Source: Punica granatum (lineage: Eukaryota > Streptophyta > Magnoliopsida > Myrtales > Lythraceae). Taken from it: a stretch of 64,000 nucleotides of DNA. Under the pieces are notes generated by a model that searched no databases, was not told where the DNA came from, and worked only from the letters and a program-made list of their open reading frames with translations. Each line of letters opens with the position of its first letter. Positions within the stretch are counted from its first letter, which is position 1. The stretch is taken from the NCBI RefSeq assembly GCF_007655135.1, contig NC_045130.1, positions 21,519,363 to 21,583,362 on the forward strand. Reading direction: 5' to 3'. Below are positions 10,694 to 21,669 of the stretch, piece by piece. The translations under genes were made by a program, and so were the position numbers.

Positions 10694-12320
10694 CTGTCAG
10701 CACCCCGTTTTGGCTCACCATTCCAAACAATGATATTAGCAATGACCCAAGCCACGACTTGAGCAGAATACAGAAAACGGCTCGGCAGAGCAAGAAATCA
10801 CTATTCATCCTCAAGTTGGCAAAATTGAGCAAATGGCCCATGGACATGACAGAAGGACTCTAGGGGTCACCAAAGGGGAACAGAGCTACCAAAGAACTCA
10901 ACAATGTCCAAAACCGGCGTTTTCAGTGTACTACACGGACGGCACTATGTTCCGATAGTTCGCTCGGCCGTCGGAAGATAGTGAATATTGGACTCCAAAA
11001 ATCCACACCAGTGCCAAAAAGATGAAAAGTGTCCCCAAAGGCATTTTTCAAATCATCTGCTCTATACAGAACAATTTTCTGTATACAGACAACTTTTCAG
11101 TGGAAGTCCAAAAATGCCGGTTTCCTGGAGAAAAGTTAATTCCAAATATCAGACGCGGCCATGCCCCATCAACACACAGAGTATGAACAACGCTTCAGAT
11201 TGTCTTTTGGAAGTCACACAGACACTTCAAATGACTTCCGAACGACAAAACAAGCATACCCCTCTTCAGAAGAGCATAACCGGAGAAGGGTCTGATGGAA
11301 TTACGGCAAATGAAGTTCATACTGCATTGCCCAGAAAACTCTAGCAGACATTCACAATTGGGCAAAACAAACAGCAAAACCCCTCGCGGTTTCCCGAGTA
11401 ACCTCCGAAGAGCGGAAATGACCATTTTTAGTGGAAATCCATATCCGGAGGTCCTCTTTGGGGAAACTTAACTCCGAATGCTTACGTTACACAATGCTAG
11501 CCTTCTCAAGGCTCAATGTGGAATCGTCGGAATAAATCACACGACTCACCTAGACCTCCCGAGCAGTACTTTAGAGGTCTCAGATACACTTTTCAAGTCC
11601 TTGGAGGTTTGATCTCGACAAACAGAGATTACAGTAATCTCCGGAGTGCCCAAGCAACTCAGAAATCATCCTGAGAAATCCAGTTTCGACCTCCTAGGAC
11701 GTCTCCGGCCCCACGTTAGCATTACCGGCTTAACGGATAATTGTTCACGTTGTCTGACAATTTATGTCAAAATGAACAACGTGAGATGCGGACACAAGAT
11801 ATGCTGTCAGAAGCGGACAACTTCGCCCTGGTCACTTGCAATGAGCAAAACCGGATTCCGAGCCTCGCACACATCCGGGACATTTCTCCATGAAAAATGT
11901 CAATCTCGGGCTCATTAACTCCGTTTTCTCGCGTATATCGACAATTCGACGTTCAATTCGAACCACGAACTTCGAATGCGCGACCAATCGAGACCCGAAC
12001 TTTAGCCCGAACTTACCTCGCGACCCGTGGGACCCACGGCCAACTCATTGCCGCCTCACCCATGCCCATTGCCCTCCATGTCTCTTGTCATCTTCTTCTT
12101 CAAGCCAAGAAGACAACTTGCATTTGTCTTCCTTTTGCAAAATGTCTAAGTGTTTCAATTCAACACTCCAACTTCCCATCCAAGCCATCAATGCTCTTAT
12201 CTCTTCTCCATTAATGCAATGGATGAGGATTGAGCTTGATATTTCCTTAAGAAATTCGGATTCCACTAATCCATGGCCCTAATTGCACTTTTCTTCACTA
12301 ATCTTGCATTTAAGCTTTTC

Positions 12321-12328
12321 TATATATT
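12321..12328 (+). promoter_or_regulatory. Candidate TATA box, A1 3' LTR
   Basis: TATATATT at about LTR position 1627 is followed 55-65 bp later by the pyrimidine tract CTCTCTCTCTAGC. The same TATA plus CT-rich layout occurs in family B LTRs. The start site itself is not visible. Confidence 0.6.
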
Positions 12329-12838
12329 GTCCAAATGTCATTAACTTAAAGAGACACCTTCAAACACTCTCTCTCTAGCATTTCTCACTCTTCAAAAGCT
12401 CTCAAACTCCATAGCAAACCGCAGCAAGCTTCAGCCATTTCCAGCAAGCAAAACCAAACAAAACCGGGCAAAGTCTTAAGTCGGAATCCATCCCGGCTTG
12501 AATCCAAACTTTACCAAACTTCATATCCCACATGTTTTCGAGCCCCTCTATCCATTTCTGAACTTAGATTTTAAGTTTGAAGCCTCTAAACCATAGAACC
12601 AGCCTTGAACAAAATCTGGACAGATTTGGTCCTTCTCGGGTCAAAAATGTCAAACCGGGTTTCAAGCCTTTCCAAGTCGGTTTGAGCTACCACAACCCAT
12701 CAAACACCTCCCCACACAACCCTAGGGTGTCAAGGAGTCAAGAAATCCAAGAAAAAACCGTCGGTTTAACCCCAGGAAGAAGAAACAGCCCGACTGCCCA
12801 GTCGGGTCGAAATTTCTGACTGTTTGTGCGGTTTTCTT

Positions 12839-13213
12839 GCAGATCGGGTCGATCCGAGACTCTTTTCGGAAAACGACCACCACAGCCACCTCCAGAGGTG
12901 AGTTAGCAGTCGGGAGCCGTTGGCCTTGCTCAAAAATTCCATCGGGAGCCTCCGTGGCGACGTCCGACCCGACTGGTGCCAGACGGGTCCGAATTTCCAG
13001 ACGTACTCTGTTTTCCGTGAACTTTGCAGGGCTGTACGGGTCGACCCGATAACTCTGGGACCAAACGACCACCACAGTCACCTCCGGGGTCAGTTAGGAG
13101 TCAGGAGCCACTGACCTTGCCTCAAAATTCCATCGGGAGCCTCCGTGGCGACGTCCGACCCGACTTGTGCCAGTCGGGTCTGTCCAATATTTCAGCCGGG
13201 TCTGTTTGATTCC
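12839..13213 (+). repeat. 187-bp tandem duplication within A1 3' LTR
   Basis: Two copies share GCCTCCGTGGCGACGTCCGA and AACGACCACCACAG. The duplication is absent from the A2 LTRs and helps explain the greater length of this LTR. Confidence 0.8.
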
Positions 13214-13325
13214 ATTCGGGTCTGTTCAACGGAAAACAGCTCAAAACCGACCCATCAACGGTCCAACCCGACTCTTGAAGGTCCCATCCCGCATCTCGGG
13301 ACTAGTTGGAGCTCTCGGGAGAACA

Positions 13326-14710
13326 GTGACGCGTCACCAGCGTCACCGAGCGCAGCCAGCGCCCGTCACCGAGCGCGACCTGCGTCCGTCACCGAGCGCA
13401 GCCAGCGCCCGTCACCGAGCGTCACCGAGCGTAGCCAGCGCCCGTCACCGAGCGTCACCGAGCGCAACCCTCGGGCGTCACAACGTCCGTCACCGAGCGT
13501 CACCAGCGCCACCCGCACCCATCATCCACCCGCCACCCGCGCCCGTCACCCCGCACGCCCGTGCTCGTCATCCAGCGCCACCCGCGCCACATCACCACAC
13601 CCGCGCCCGTCACCCGCGCACGCCCGTGCTCGTCATCCAGCGCCACCCGCGCCCATCACCAGCACACCCGCGCCCGTCACCCGCGCACGCCCGTGCTCGT
13701 CATCCAGCGTCACCCGCGCCCATCACCAGCACACCCGCGCCCGTCACCCGCGCACGCCCGTGCTCGTCATCCAGCGCCACCCGCGCCCATCACCAGCACA
13801 CCCGCGCCCGTCACCCGCGAACGCCCGTGCTCGTCATCCAACGCCACCCGCGCCCTTCCCCAGCACACCCGTGCCCGTCACCCGCGCACCCCGGTGCTCG
13901 TTATCCAGCGCCACCCGCGCCCATCACCAGCACACCCGTGCCGGTCACCCGCGCACGCCCGTGCTCGTCACCAGCGCACCCCGGTGCTCGTTATCCAGCG
14001 CCACCCGCGCCCATCACCAGCACACCCGTGCCGGTCACCCGCGCACGCCCGTGCTCGTCACCAGCGCCACCCGCGCCCTTCACCAGCACACCCGTGCCCG
14101 CCACCCGCGCACTCCCGTGCTCATCATCCAGCGCTACCCGCGCCATTCACCAGCACACCCGTGCCCGTCACCCGCGCACTCCCGTGCTCATCATCCAGCG
14201 CCACCCGCGCCATTCACCGGCACACCCGTGCCCGTCACCCGCGCACTCCCGTGTTCATCATCCAGCGCCACCCGCGCCCGTCACCAGCGCACGCCCGCGC
14301 CCGTCACCCCGCACGACCCGCGCCCGTCACCCGCGCACGCCCGCGCCCGTCACCCGCTCACGCCCGCGCCCGTCACCCGCGCCCACCCCGCGCCCGCCCG
14401 TCACCAGCGCACGCCCGCGCCCTTCACCAGCGCACGCCCGCGCCCGTCACCCGCGCACGCCCGCGCCCGTCACCAGCGCACGCCCGCGCCCTTCACCAGC
14501 GCACGCCCGCGCCCGTCACCCGCACGCCCGCGCCCGTCACCCGCGCACGCCCGCGCCCGTCACCAGCGCACGCCCGCGCCCTTCACCAGCGCACGCCCGC
14601 GCCCGTCACCCGCGCACGCCCGTGCCTGTCATCCGTGCCGCCCGCGCCTGTCACTGCGCACACCCCCGCGCCCACCACCAGCGCCTGTCCGTGCCCACTA
14701 GCTCCCGTCA
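13326..14710 (+). repeat. GC-rich LTR array of A1 (67-bp and ~21-bp units)
   Basis: From about 13560 to 14280 the period is 67 bp (GTGCTCGTCATCCAG at 13561, 13626, 13693 and 13760). After that, shorter ~21-bp units of CGCACGCCCGCGCCCGTCACC dominate. All three forward frames stay open for over 400 codons because stop codons are rare in this composition. These are not protein genes. Confidence 0.93.
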
Positions 14711-14810
14711 CCGTGCTCGACCGTGCCCGTGCACGTCCATCCTTGCACCCGAATACCCTTTTAAGGGTTCCACCGAGTCACCCGACTCTCAAACACTTCC
14801 CCGACTCTTT

Positions 14811-14833
14811 CCTCGTATTCCGAGGCTAGGTAA
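14811..14833 (+). other. Hairpin plus GGTAA signal, A1 3' LTR
   Basis: The hairpin CCTCG-TATTC-CGAGG at 14811-14825 is followed by CTAGGTAA, with GGTAA at 14829-14833. The motif is shared by both families. The A1 5' LTR lacks the GGT here (near 405). Confidence 0.5.
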
Positions 14834-16703
14834 AACACTTTCGACTTAGAGGAGTTAGGACTTCTTATATTTTTGCATGGCTATGGAGTATTATGGTGTT
14901 TTCATGCATGTTTCATTCACAAGATTTAATTTTTATGCAATTTTATGTTATATTATACACGTACACTATCTTAGGACTTGCTACCATGTCGGAAAGGGGC
15001 TTGGATCATCATAAAGAGGACTATCCCGACCCTATTATGGCACATTAAGTCTCGGCCAATTCTCTAAAGGAGAGGGTTGAGATTTAAATTGCTCTTTTCG
15101 GGTTAAGATCGTTCTCCTTAGCCTATTCAAGTTAATTTCCGAGTTTGTTTATCATTATTGCATGCATGAAGCCGGTGTTATGTTATCCTTTTCCTTAATT
15201 AACACGTTTGTGAATGTTTGTATGTTTGAATGAGCTAAACAAACCGTGATAACGCCGGCTTTTGTTAAAAAAGGGTGCTATTTATCACGGTCGATGTTTG
15301 AGCATGCGAGAAATAATTAAACCACGATTAGGAAATCGTTCGTGACTCGGATAGAGCCATGAGAACCTTCGGCCACCCTTCACAAGATGAAGCCGAGGGC
15401 TTCTTGGCCTTCCTTGAGTCAAGAATGAATTCCTTATCTCAAGTTTAATTTGTTGATCGGATGATGTGAAGTTTTACTTCAATGTCTTTACGATTCCCAT
15501 ATTAAAATATCATGTAAAGACTCTTTTAAACAAAGCATGCATGGATTCGAGTATCGATGACTCATTCGGGTCCATTTGGTTATGAGGATAGTTTCGGTTA
15601 TTGGACCAAATTATTCTCGATCCTTATGGAATCGTCTTGGTCGTCGAGTCGCGAATCGTTTTCACAATTAATGCATTCGGCACAACCCTTAAGCATTAAT
15701 TCCACAAACTGGTTAATCGGGACGCTCACACGATTAAACTCACTTCACACTGATAAAGTTTACCCGAATTGGACATTAACTGATAACTCGCGTCGACGAG
15801 TCGTCAAAGGACGTTGGTGCCCTTTTCAAACTTATCAATTTCAAAACCCGAAACGCGCGGTCCGATGTAGCATGGACGTCTGAAAAAGGCTTCTGTGTCT
15901 CAACTTGAGTTTTTACCTGATTCCAGGTAACTCAGGTCAAGATACAGAAGATCTTTCTAGATCACTTCCGGGCAGATCGACCGGTTCTTTGGCTTTTTGG
16001 GGGTTCTTGCACAACCCTGGATGATCCAGGGAATCGGTCGACACCGGCTACAGGCCGAGGTGGCCCGCACTGCGATCTTTCCCCTATTCTGAAAACAATT
16101 TTCAAATAGAGGGCAAAATCGTCTTTTCACAATCCAGCGACATCCTTAGGGTTAGCATAACAGAAACACTACAGTACGGGATAAGAACGGGCTACCTGTT
16201 CAGGTGCAGGTTCATCTGCATAGCCTTTTCTTATCTAACTGATGAGTTTCTGTTATCCTAACATAGACTCGGGTAACTAGAACAGTTGATCCCTGTCAGA
16301 AAACCTGTGAAATGCTGATTAACCTTTCACTCGACCTAACCAAACACTAGATAATGGTTAGGAGGAATTCTAGATTCCAAATCTAGAGTCAAAACACGAG
16401 TTTGGTTAATTCAGTGGTAATTCAGTGTCACAATACAGAACAACTGTAAAAGCAATCCACACACCTGAGATTTGACTCTCTTTGTCAAGTTCTCAAAACA
16501 AAGCCGAATGCTAAAACGTTGGCACATGTTTGATTGTTTAGCATATGGCATTTGCTTGCAAAAACACCCCTGGGTTAATAATCTGTTAATTCACGTAAAC
16601 ACGACAATAACAAACACTTTGTCTGTTATTAACATGTTGCGTGTTATCTTTCCGCACCTGTTTGCCATGCGGGTCGAGCCTGATCCCTAGGCCGAATAAT
16701 ATT

Positions 16704-16774
16704 AGGGTTCAACGCCCTAATCATCGAGCACAGGGTCCAACACCCTAATCAACAGTCACAGGGTCCAACGCCCT
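16704..16774 (+). other. U5 triple hairpin, A1 3' LTR
   Basis: The three hairpins at 16704-16718, 16732-16746 and 16760-16774 are identical to those in the 5' LTR. Confidence 0.7.
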
Positions 16775-17261
16775 ATTCAGTGAGAGCGTCCATTGAATTT
16801 CAGTTCTTCGGTCTTTTCCCTAAACTCACGGTGAGTTAGAGTGGAATAATAACCGAACGCAAAACGATTGGAATTCGACCCTTTTGTAATTTGTATTTAT
16901 TGTTTTGAGAGCATTGTAAGGATTCTATTTGGTGCATTTATTCTGTAAGAATTCCAGTCGGTGAGCGAACGGTCCGAGAGTCGAATTAATCGAATCGGTC
17001 TAATGCTTGCCCAGACACAAGTAAATCCAAGATCTCGCGGTTCTGGTTCACGCAGGGATTCAACCTCCATGGTTCGATGAACTGTAACGCAAGATTGTGA
17101 ACCAATTCCCTGACATATAGATTTACTTCTCTCCCGGCTTCTCAACCGACATCGTTTGGTTCATCGAATCTCCGGTGTTAAAACGTGCGAGCCAAGTGCA
17201 GCTTAATTCACGCGGTAAATAATAAAACATGCAAGCCTAGCAAACCAGAGTACCGAAAGGG

Positions 17262-17284
17262 CGTGCGGGATATAGGCCCGCACG
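17262..17284 (+). other. Perfect 8-bp hairpin, A1 3' LTR
   Basis: CGTGCGGG and CCCGCACG around ATATAGG, unchanged from the 5' LTR. Confidence 0.75.
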
Positions 17285-17542
17285 TAACATGAACCCCCGA
17301 ACACGGACTTTCCGGTTCCGCACATACCAATGCCTTAACAACAAACTAGGTGTTCCATACCCCTAGACCCAGGGTAACTTATCCGCCCTCGACCTTCGGG
17401 TCGTAAAATGATAAGTGGCGACTCCTTCTCTCACGCGTGTCCGACGCGCGCCCCCGCGGGAAGGTGGACGTTCCGACCAAGCCGCGCGATCCAAAAGCGC
17501 GCGATGCGGGCCCCGACGAGAGTCAACATTCGGGTCCGTACA

Positions 17543-18301
17543 GTTGGGGTTTGTGGTCAGTGAACGCGGCATCGAAGTTGATCCTGATAAGTCAAAGCCA
17601 TTAGAGAGCTCCCTCCACCATCGTCGGTCCGTGAAGTACGAGGCTTCTTAGGGCGATTGAACTACATCGCACGATTCATCGCGAACCTGACAGACAAATG
17701 CCAACCACTCTTTCGCTTGCTCCGCAAGAACGCAGCGATCGAATGGAACGAAGAATGTCAGAAAGCCTTCGACACCATCAAGGCATATCTAGTTCAACCG
17801 CCTGTATTGGTTCCGCCTACACCAGGCCGCCCCCTCGTACTTTACCTAACGGTACGCCGACAATCATTGGGGTGCATGTTAGGGCAGGAGGAGGAATCCA
17901 CACACACGGAGCACGCAATCTATTATCTGAGCAAAAAGTTCACCGACGGAGAGTCCAATTATCCGGAAATCGAGAAGATGTGTTGTGCATTGGTGTGGGT
18001 CATGCAGAGACTCCGACAATACACTCTTTATCACATGATTTGCTTGCTGTCAAAGACGGATCACCTGAAGTATTTGCTTGATAGCCCATCCTCCATGCGG
18101 AACATTGCCAAGTGGCGTTGTCAGTTAACGGAATACGACATTGAGTACGTGTCCCGTACCTCGGTTAAAGGGCAGGCGATCGCAGATCATCTGGCAGAAT
18201 TTCCAATTGAGGACAGTACGCCGATCAATCCCGACTTCCCGGATGAGGGGATTCTTCAAGTAGATAATGAGGAGGAGAAGCCGGAATGGAAGATGTGCTA
18301 A
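17543..18301 (+). pseudogene. B1 pol: end of RT and first RNase H, broken
   Basis: B1 Pol enters here in the connection part of RT (LGFVVSERGIEVDPDK) because A1 is inserted immediately upstream. A one-base loss near 17580 shifts the frame. From about 17620 the frame is restored (NYIARFIANLTDKCQPLFR) and runs through the first, Ty3-type RNase H. In this domain the usual first catalytic Asp position reads LYLTVRRQSLG, as in A2, while YPEIEKMCCALVW and the Asp of SKTDHLKYLL remain. The segment ends in a stop at 18299-18301 after WKMC, caused by an internal deletion at the entry to the second RNase H. Confidence 0.87.
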
Positions 18302-18840
18302 TATCCCCGGACGGACGCTATTACCCAGTGGCGGCAAAGATTGACTTCCCGTGCACCAATAACGTGGCCGAATACGAGGCATGCATCCTCGGCCTACAAG
18401 CGGCAATCGACTTCAAGGTAAAAGAGCTAGAAGTATTTGGCGACTCTATGCTCACAATCTTCCAAACATTGGGGCAGTCGAAGACAAAAGACGCGAAGTT
18501 AGTGCCATACCACGAGTACCTCGAGAGGTTGACGGAGAACTTCAAAGACATCTCGTTCACCTATACCCCACGCATGAAAAATCAGTTCGCAGATGCGCTT
18601 GCAACGCTTGCCTCCATGGTGAACATCACGAGGGAAAACCTTATCGAGCCCCTCGAGATTGAGATAGCCAAAGGACCGGCACACTGCAACGCAATCGAAG
18701 CGTCCGAGGCAAAGCCGTGGTACAAAGACATTAAGAGGTTCTTACGAACCGACCAATACCCCCCATTCGCCGATCGTCACGATCGAAAGACGCTCAGACG
18801 CCTCGCGATACACTATTTTCTAAGCGGCGAGATACTTTAA
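18286..18840 (+). pseudogene. B1 pol: archaeal-type RNase H, catalytic start deleted
   Basis: This is the additional RNase H of Tat/Ogre Pol, which would degrade the RNA strand during reverse transcription. Seen here: VAEYEACILGLQAAI with the catalytic Glu, VFGDSML with Asp, and FADALATLAS with the last Asp. The first strand with the leading catalytic Asp (YFDGA in A2) is missing: the sequence jumps from WKM to VLISPDG, a deletion of roughly 45 bases that also changes frame. The segment ends at an in-frame TAA (18838-18840) where A2 has Tyr (GEILY). Beyond it the same frame continues into integrase, so this stop is a point mutation. Confidence 0.87.
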
Positions 18841-19965
18841 CGCCGTTCCTTTGACTCCACGCTCCTCCGGTGCATCGATGAACACGGATCACGACGTCTC
18901 ATGGAGGAAATGCACGGGGGAAATTGTGGACCCCATATGAATGGTCCCATGCTCGCTAAGAAGATTATACGCTTAGGCTACTATTGGTCCACCATGGAGA
19001 CTGATTGTGTGAAGCATGTCAGGCATTGCCACCGATGTCAGGTTTACGCCGATCAGATCAAAGCGCCACCCAATGAGCTACGCCCCATGACGGCACCGTG
19101 GCCTTTTTCAATGTGGGGAATGGATGTGATTGGCCCGATGAACCCCAAAGCGTCTAACGGACATATGTTTATCTTGGTGGCAATTAATTACTTCACCAAA
19201 TGGATTGAGGCTATCACTCTCGCGTCGGTCACCGCAAAAGCCGTGGCCCGTTTTCTCAGACGCGATGTCATTGCCCGATATGGGGTCCCAGCGACGATCA
19301 TCACCGATAACGCCAAGAACTTGAACAACAAAGTCATCGATGAGCTCTGTGCCCAATTCAAGATTCAGCATCGCAATTCCACTCCATACCTTCCGCAAAT
19401 GAACAGTGCGGTGGAAACTGCGAACAAGAACATCAAGAAGATCATTGAGAAAATGACAGTGAATTACAAGGACTGGCATGAAATGCTTCCTTACGGTCTC
19501 TTGGCGTACCGAACGTCAATCCGGACCTCCACGGGAGCAACTCCATACTCCTTGGTTTACGGCATGGAAGTAGTCCTCCCGATTAAGGTTGAAATCCCTT
19601 CCATGAGGATCCTTGCCGAAACCGAACTTGAAGAAGCAGAATGGGCAAAACAACGTTACGAACAGTTAAACTTCATTGATGAAAAGAGACTGAAAGCGCT
19701 ATGCCATAGACAGTGCTACCAGCAAAGAATGGCCCGAGCATTCAACGCAAGAGTCCGTCACCTCGAATTCAGCCCCGGTGACCTCGTTTTGAGGAAGGTC
19801 CTACACGTCACACCGGACTCCCGGGGAAAGTTCTCGTACAAATATGACGGACCCTTTGTTGTCAAGGAGAACTTCTCCGGGGGAGCCGTCATTTTAAGCG
19901 ACATGGACGGATCTGAAAATGCGCTCCCGATCAACGCTGATGCCATCAAGAAATATTATCCATGA
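18841..19965 (+). pseudogene. B1 integrase region
   Basis: Open in one frame from the nonsense codon to the natural end at 19965, with an internal ATG at 18901. The zinc-binding part (HGGNCGPH, then CVKHVRHCHRCQ) is followed by the DDE core: Asp in WGMDVIGP, Asp in TDNAKN and Glu in SAVETANK. The C-terminal module has the GPF motif (KYDGPFVVKE). The normally conserved Gly before AVE is Ser. The fold therefore looks catalytically complete, but it can no longer be made as part of Pol because of the breaks upstream. The stretch is closely similar to the B2 fragment at 47427-48519. Confidence 0.88.
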
Positions 19966-20103
19966 CCACCCATGTTTGTATTTCAATTGCCGGGCCTCGC
20001 GTCCTTTTCTTTTATAGCACCTTTTTCATTCGTCTATACGTATAGAGACTCCCGTCATTCTCTTCACCACGAAACCTTCCTGAGAGAAAAGAAGAATAAT
20101 TTT
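19966..20103 (+). other. B1 3' UTR start
   Basis: Non-coding sequence between integrase and the hairpin array, nearly identical to 48520-48655 of B2. Confidence 0.7.
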
Positions 20104-20395
20104 CCCGCTAGGTCAAAAACCTCCCCGAGGCGGCCTAGGCAAAAGTTAGGGAACAAGGGGCGCGGCTTAAAATCCCGCAAAGGGGAGTCGCGGCAAAAGG
20201 AGAGCATAAATCATTTCCTCGCTAGGTCTAAAACCCTCAAAGAGGGGCCTAGGCAAAAGTCAGAGGACCCGAGAGGTGCGATCTCACCCAAAACACGGGT
20301 GATCGTAGCAAAAGGTGAGCATTCATGTGAGAAAAATCAAATAAAATACCTCGCTAAGTTATCACGCATCTCGCGGCCTAGGCAAAAGTTAGGGG
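20104..20395 (+). other. 3' UTR hairpin array of B1 (five units)
   Basis: Arms in order: CTAGGTC 20108-20114 with GGCCTAG 20132-20138; CGCGGCT 20161-20167 with AGTCGCG 20186-20192; CTAGGTC 20222-20228 with GGCCTAG 20246-20252; TCACCC 20284-20289 with GGGTGA 20297-20302; and a weakened CTAAGTT 20354-20360 with GGCCTAG 20375-20381. Several units contain an inner mini-stem such as CCCTC-AAA-GAGGG. Odd units are followed by GGCAAAAGTTAGGG-like tails and even units by GCAAAAGGAGAGC-like tails. Confidence 0.78.
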
Positions 20396-21023
20396 ACAAT
20401 GTTGGCTCGACCATGAAAGAAAGGCAACACTTCTCCGTGAAGCTACACCGAGTAGTGGTTCGGCATCCTCCGACGCAAGCAAATTCTCTTCGGCTCTCCA
20501 GGCTCGAGACTCGCCTCGAAATGGGGTCGAATCAACGTATCATTGATTTGGAGGATCCCATAAGATCTCTTCCTTTACCTTTATGCACATATTTCACGGG
20601 TTACCCGTTCCAGAAAAAAGCCATTCTACGATAGGGACATGACCGCCCTCCAACGGTCACCAATAGCAAATCCCCGATACATCTTTACATAGATTTCTCT
20701 TACGCATTATAGTCCGTCGACTGAGCGTGACTGACATCCTTTGTAGGTTTCCCTTTCTCCGCGTGCAGGTGCCGTCGGGAACCCCGAGAGGCACCTCCTC
20801 CCCGACGGACGCGCAATTGGCTCATGTAGCAGGTCGCAACCTCAAGCCAAATGGAAGGCCCAACAAAAAGGGGGGAAAGCCACTCGACTCCCGCTCAAAC
20901 CGCAACAAATAACACCTGGCGTTGCACAAGCATGACTTCGGCTCCGAACCGAACAATTCGCCTCTGCCGGCACCTATGAGATGCCACCTGGCGTCGATCC
21001 CCACCTCTACCTTCCCTACACTT
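20396..21023 (+). other. B1 3' UTR, no feature
   Basis: Nothing recognisable beyond close similarity to B2 (48951-49575). Confidence 0.6.
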
Positions 21024-21420
21024 TAGTGATTTACTGCTTTCTACGGACTTCGGCCTAGTGATTTACCGCTTTCTACGGGCTTCGGCCTAGTGATTTACCG
21101 CTTTCTACGGGCTTCGGCCTAGTGATTTACCGCTTTCTACGGGCTTCGGCCTAGTGATTTACCGCTTTCTACGGGCTTCGGCCTAGTGATTTACCGCTTT
21201 CTACGGGCTTCGGCCTAGTGATTTACCTCTTTCTACGGGCTTTGGCCTAGTGATTTACCGCTTTCTACGGGTTTCGGCCTAGTGATTTACCGCTTTCTAC
21301 GGGCTTCGACCTAGTGATTTACTGCTTTCTACGGGCTTCGACCTAGTGATTTACTGCTTTCTACGGGCTTGGGCACTTTCTACGGGCTTCGGCCTAGTGA
21401 TTTACTGCTTTCCACGGGCC
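21024..21420 (+). repeat. 32-bp tandem array, about 12 units (B1 3' UTR)
   Basis: The unit is CTAGTGATTTACCGC followed by TTTCTACGGGCTTCGGC, with exact 32-bp spacing over most of the array (for example 21055 and 21087). One unit near 21360-21390 is rearranged. B2 has only about six units at the same site. Confidence 0.95.
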
Positions 21421-21656
21421 TCGGCCCTGCACATTCTGTCATGCGGGCTTAGGCCCCTCATCTACATTTCATAATTTTCACTTCTCAATCATATGGTTAC
21501 CCTGTGATAGGTTCGGGCACTTTTGCACATCCTCCATAAGTATCCAACGCGGAGGGGCGAGCTACTACAGGAAGTGACAACAAGGCGGTCGCTGGGACCA
21601 AAAAAATGGATGTTTCTCATGATCTTTGATTACCTCCTCTAATCGAGCACGCAACC

Positions 21657-21669
21657 AAAGAGGAGCAAG
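21657..21669 (+). other. Polypurine tract, B1
   Basis: AAAGAGGAGCAAG lies one base before the LTR start. CCTCCTCT about 25 bp upstream could pair with it. Confidence 0.8.

Larger units (their letters stand above)
10695..17542 (+). mobile_element. 3' LTR of element A1
   Basis: It starts TGTCAGCACC after the polypurine tract and ends in CA at 17542, where B1 RT sequence begins. At 6848 bp it is longer than the A2 LTRs (4219 and 4474 bp), because it has extra sequence between TATA and the array (including a 187-bp duplication) and a longer GC-rich array. The last 2.8 kb are nearly identical to the 5' LTR of A1, pointing to a recent insertion. Confidence 0.93.

Noticed and set aside
9818..10733. 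Frames of 174-236 codons with SGQSRLLFLHWGQ-type repeats
   Set aside because: They are translations of the 45-bp minisatellite in three frames, with no start context or homology.
13145..14849. Three overlapping open frames of 422-560 codons
   Set aside because: They lie in the GC-rich tandem array, in all three forward frames, rich in Pro, Arg, Ala and His. The 67-bp period rotates the frame, and openness follows from composition. No domain is seen.
17698..18081. Alternative frame overlapping B1 RNase H
   Set aside because: It is a shadow of the RNase H frame; the real frame has clear motifs.
21024..21420. CRISPR-like regular array (32-bp spacing)
   Set aside because: Units are contiguous with no unique spacers, the setting is a plant retrotransposon 3' UTR, and no cas genes exist. 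It is a minisatellite.
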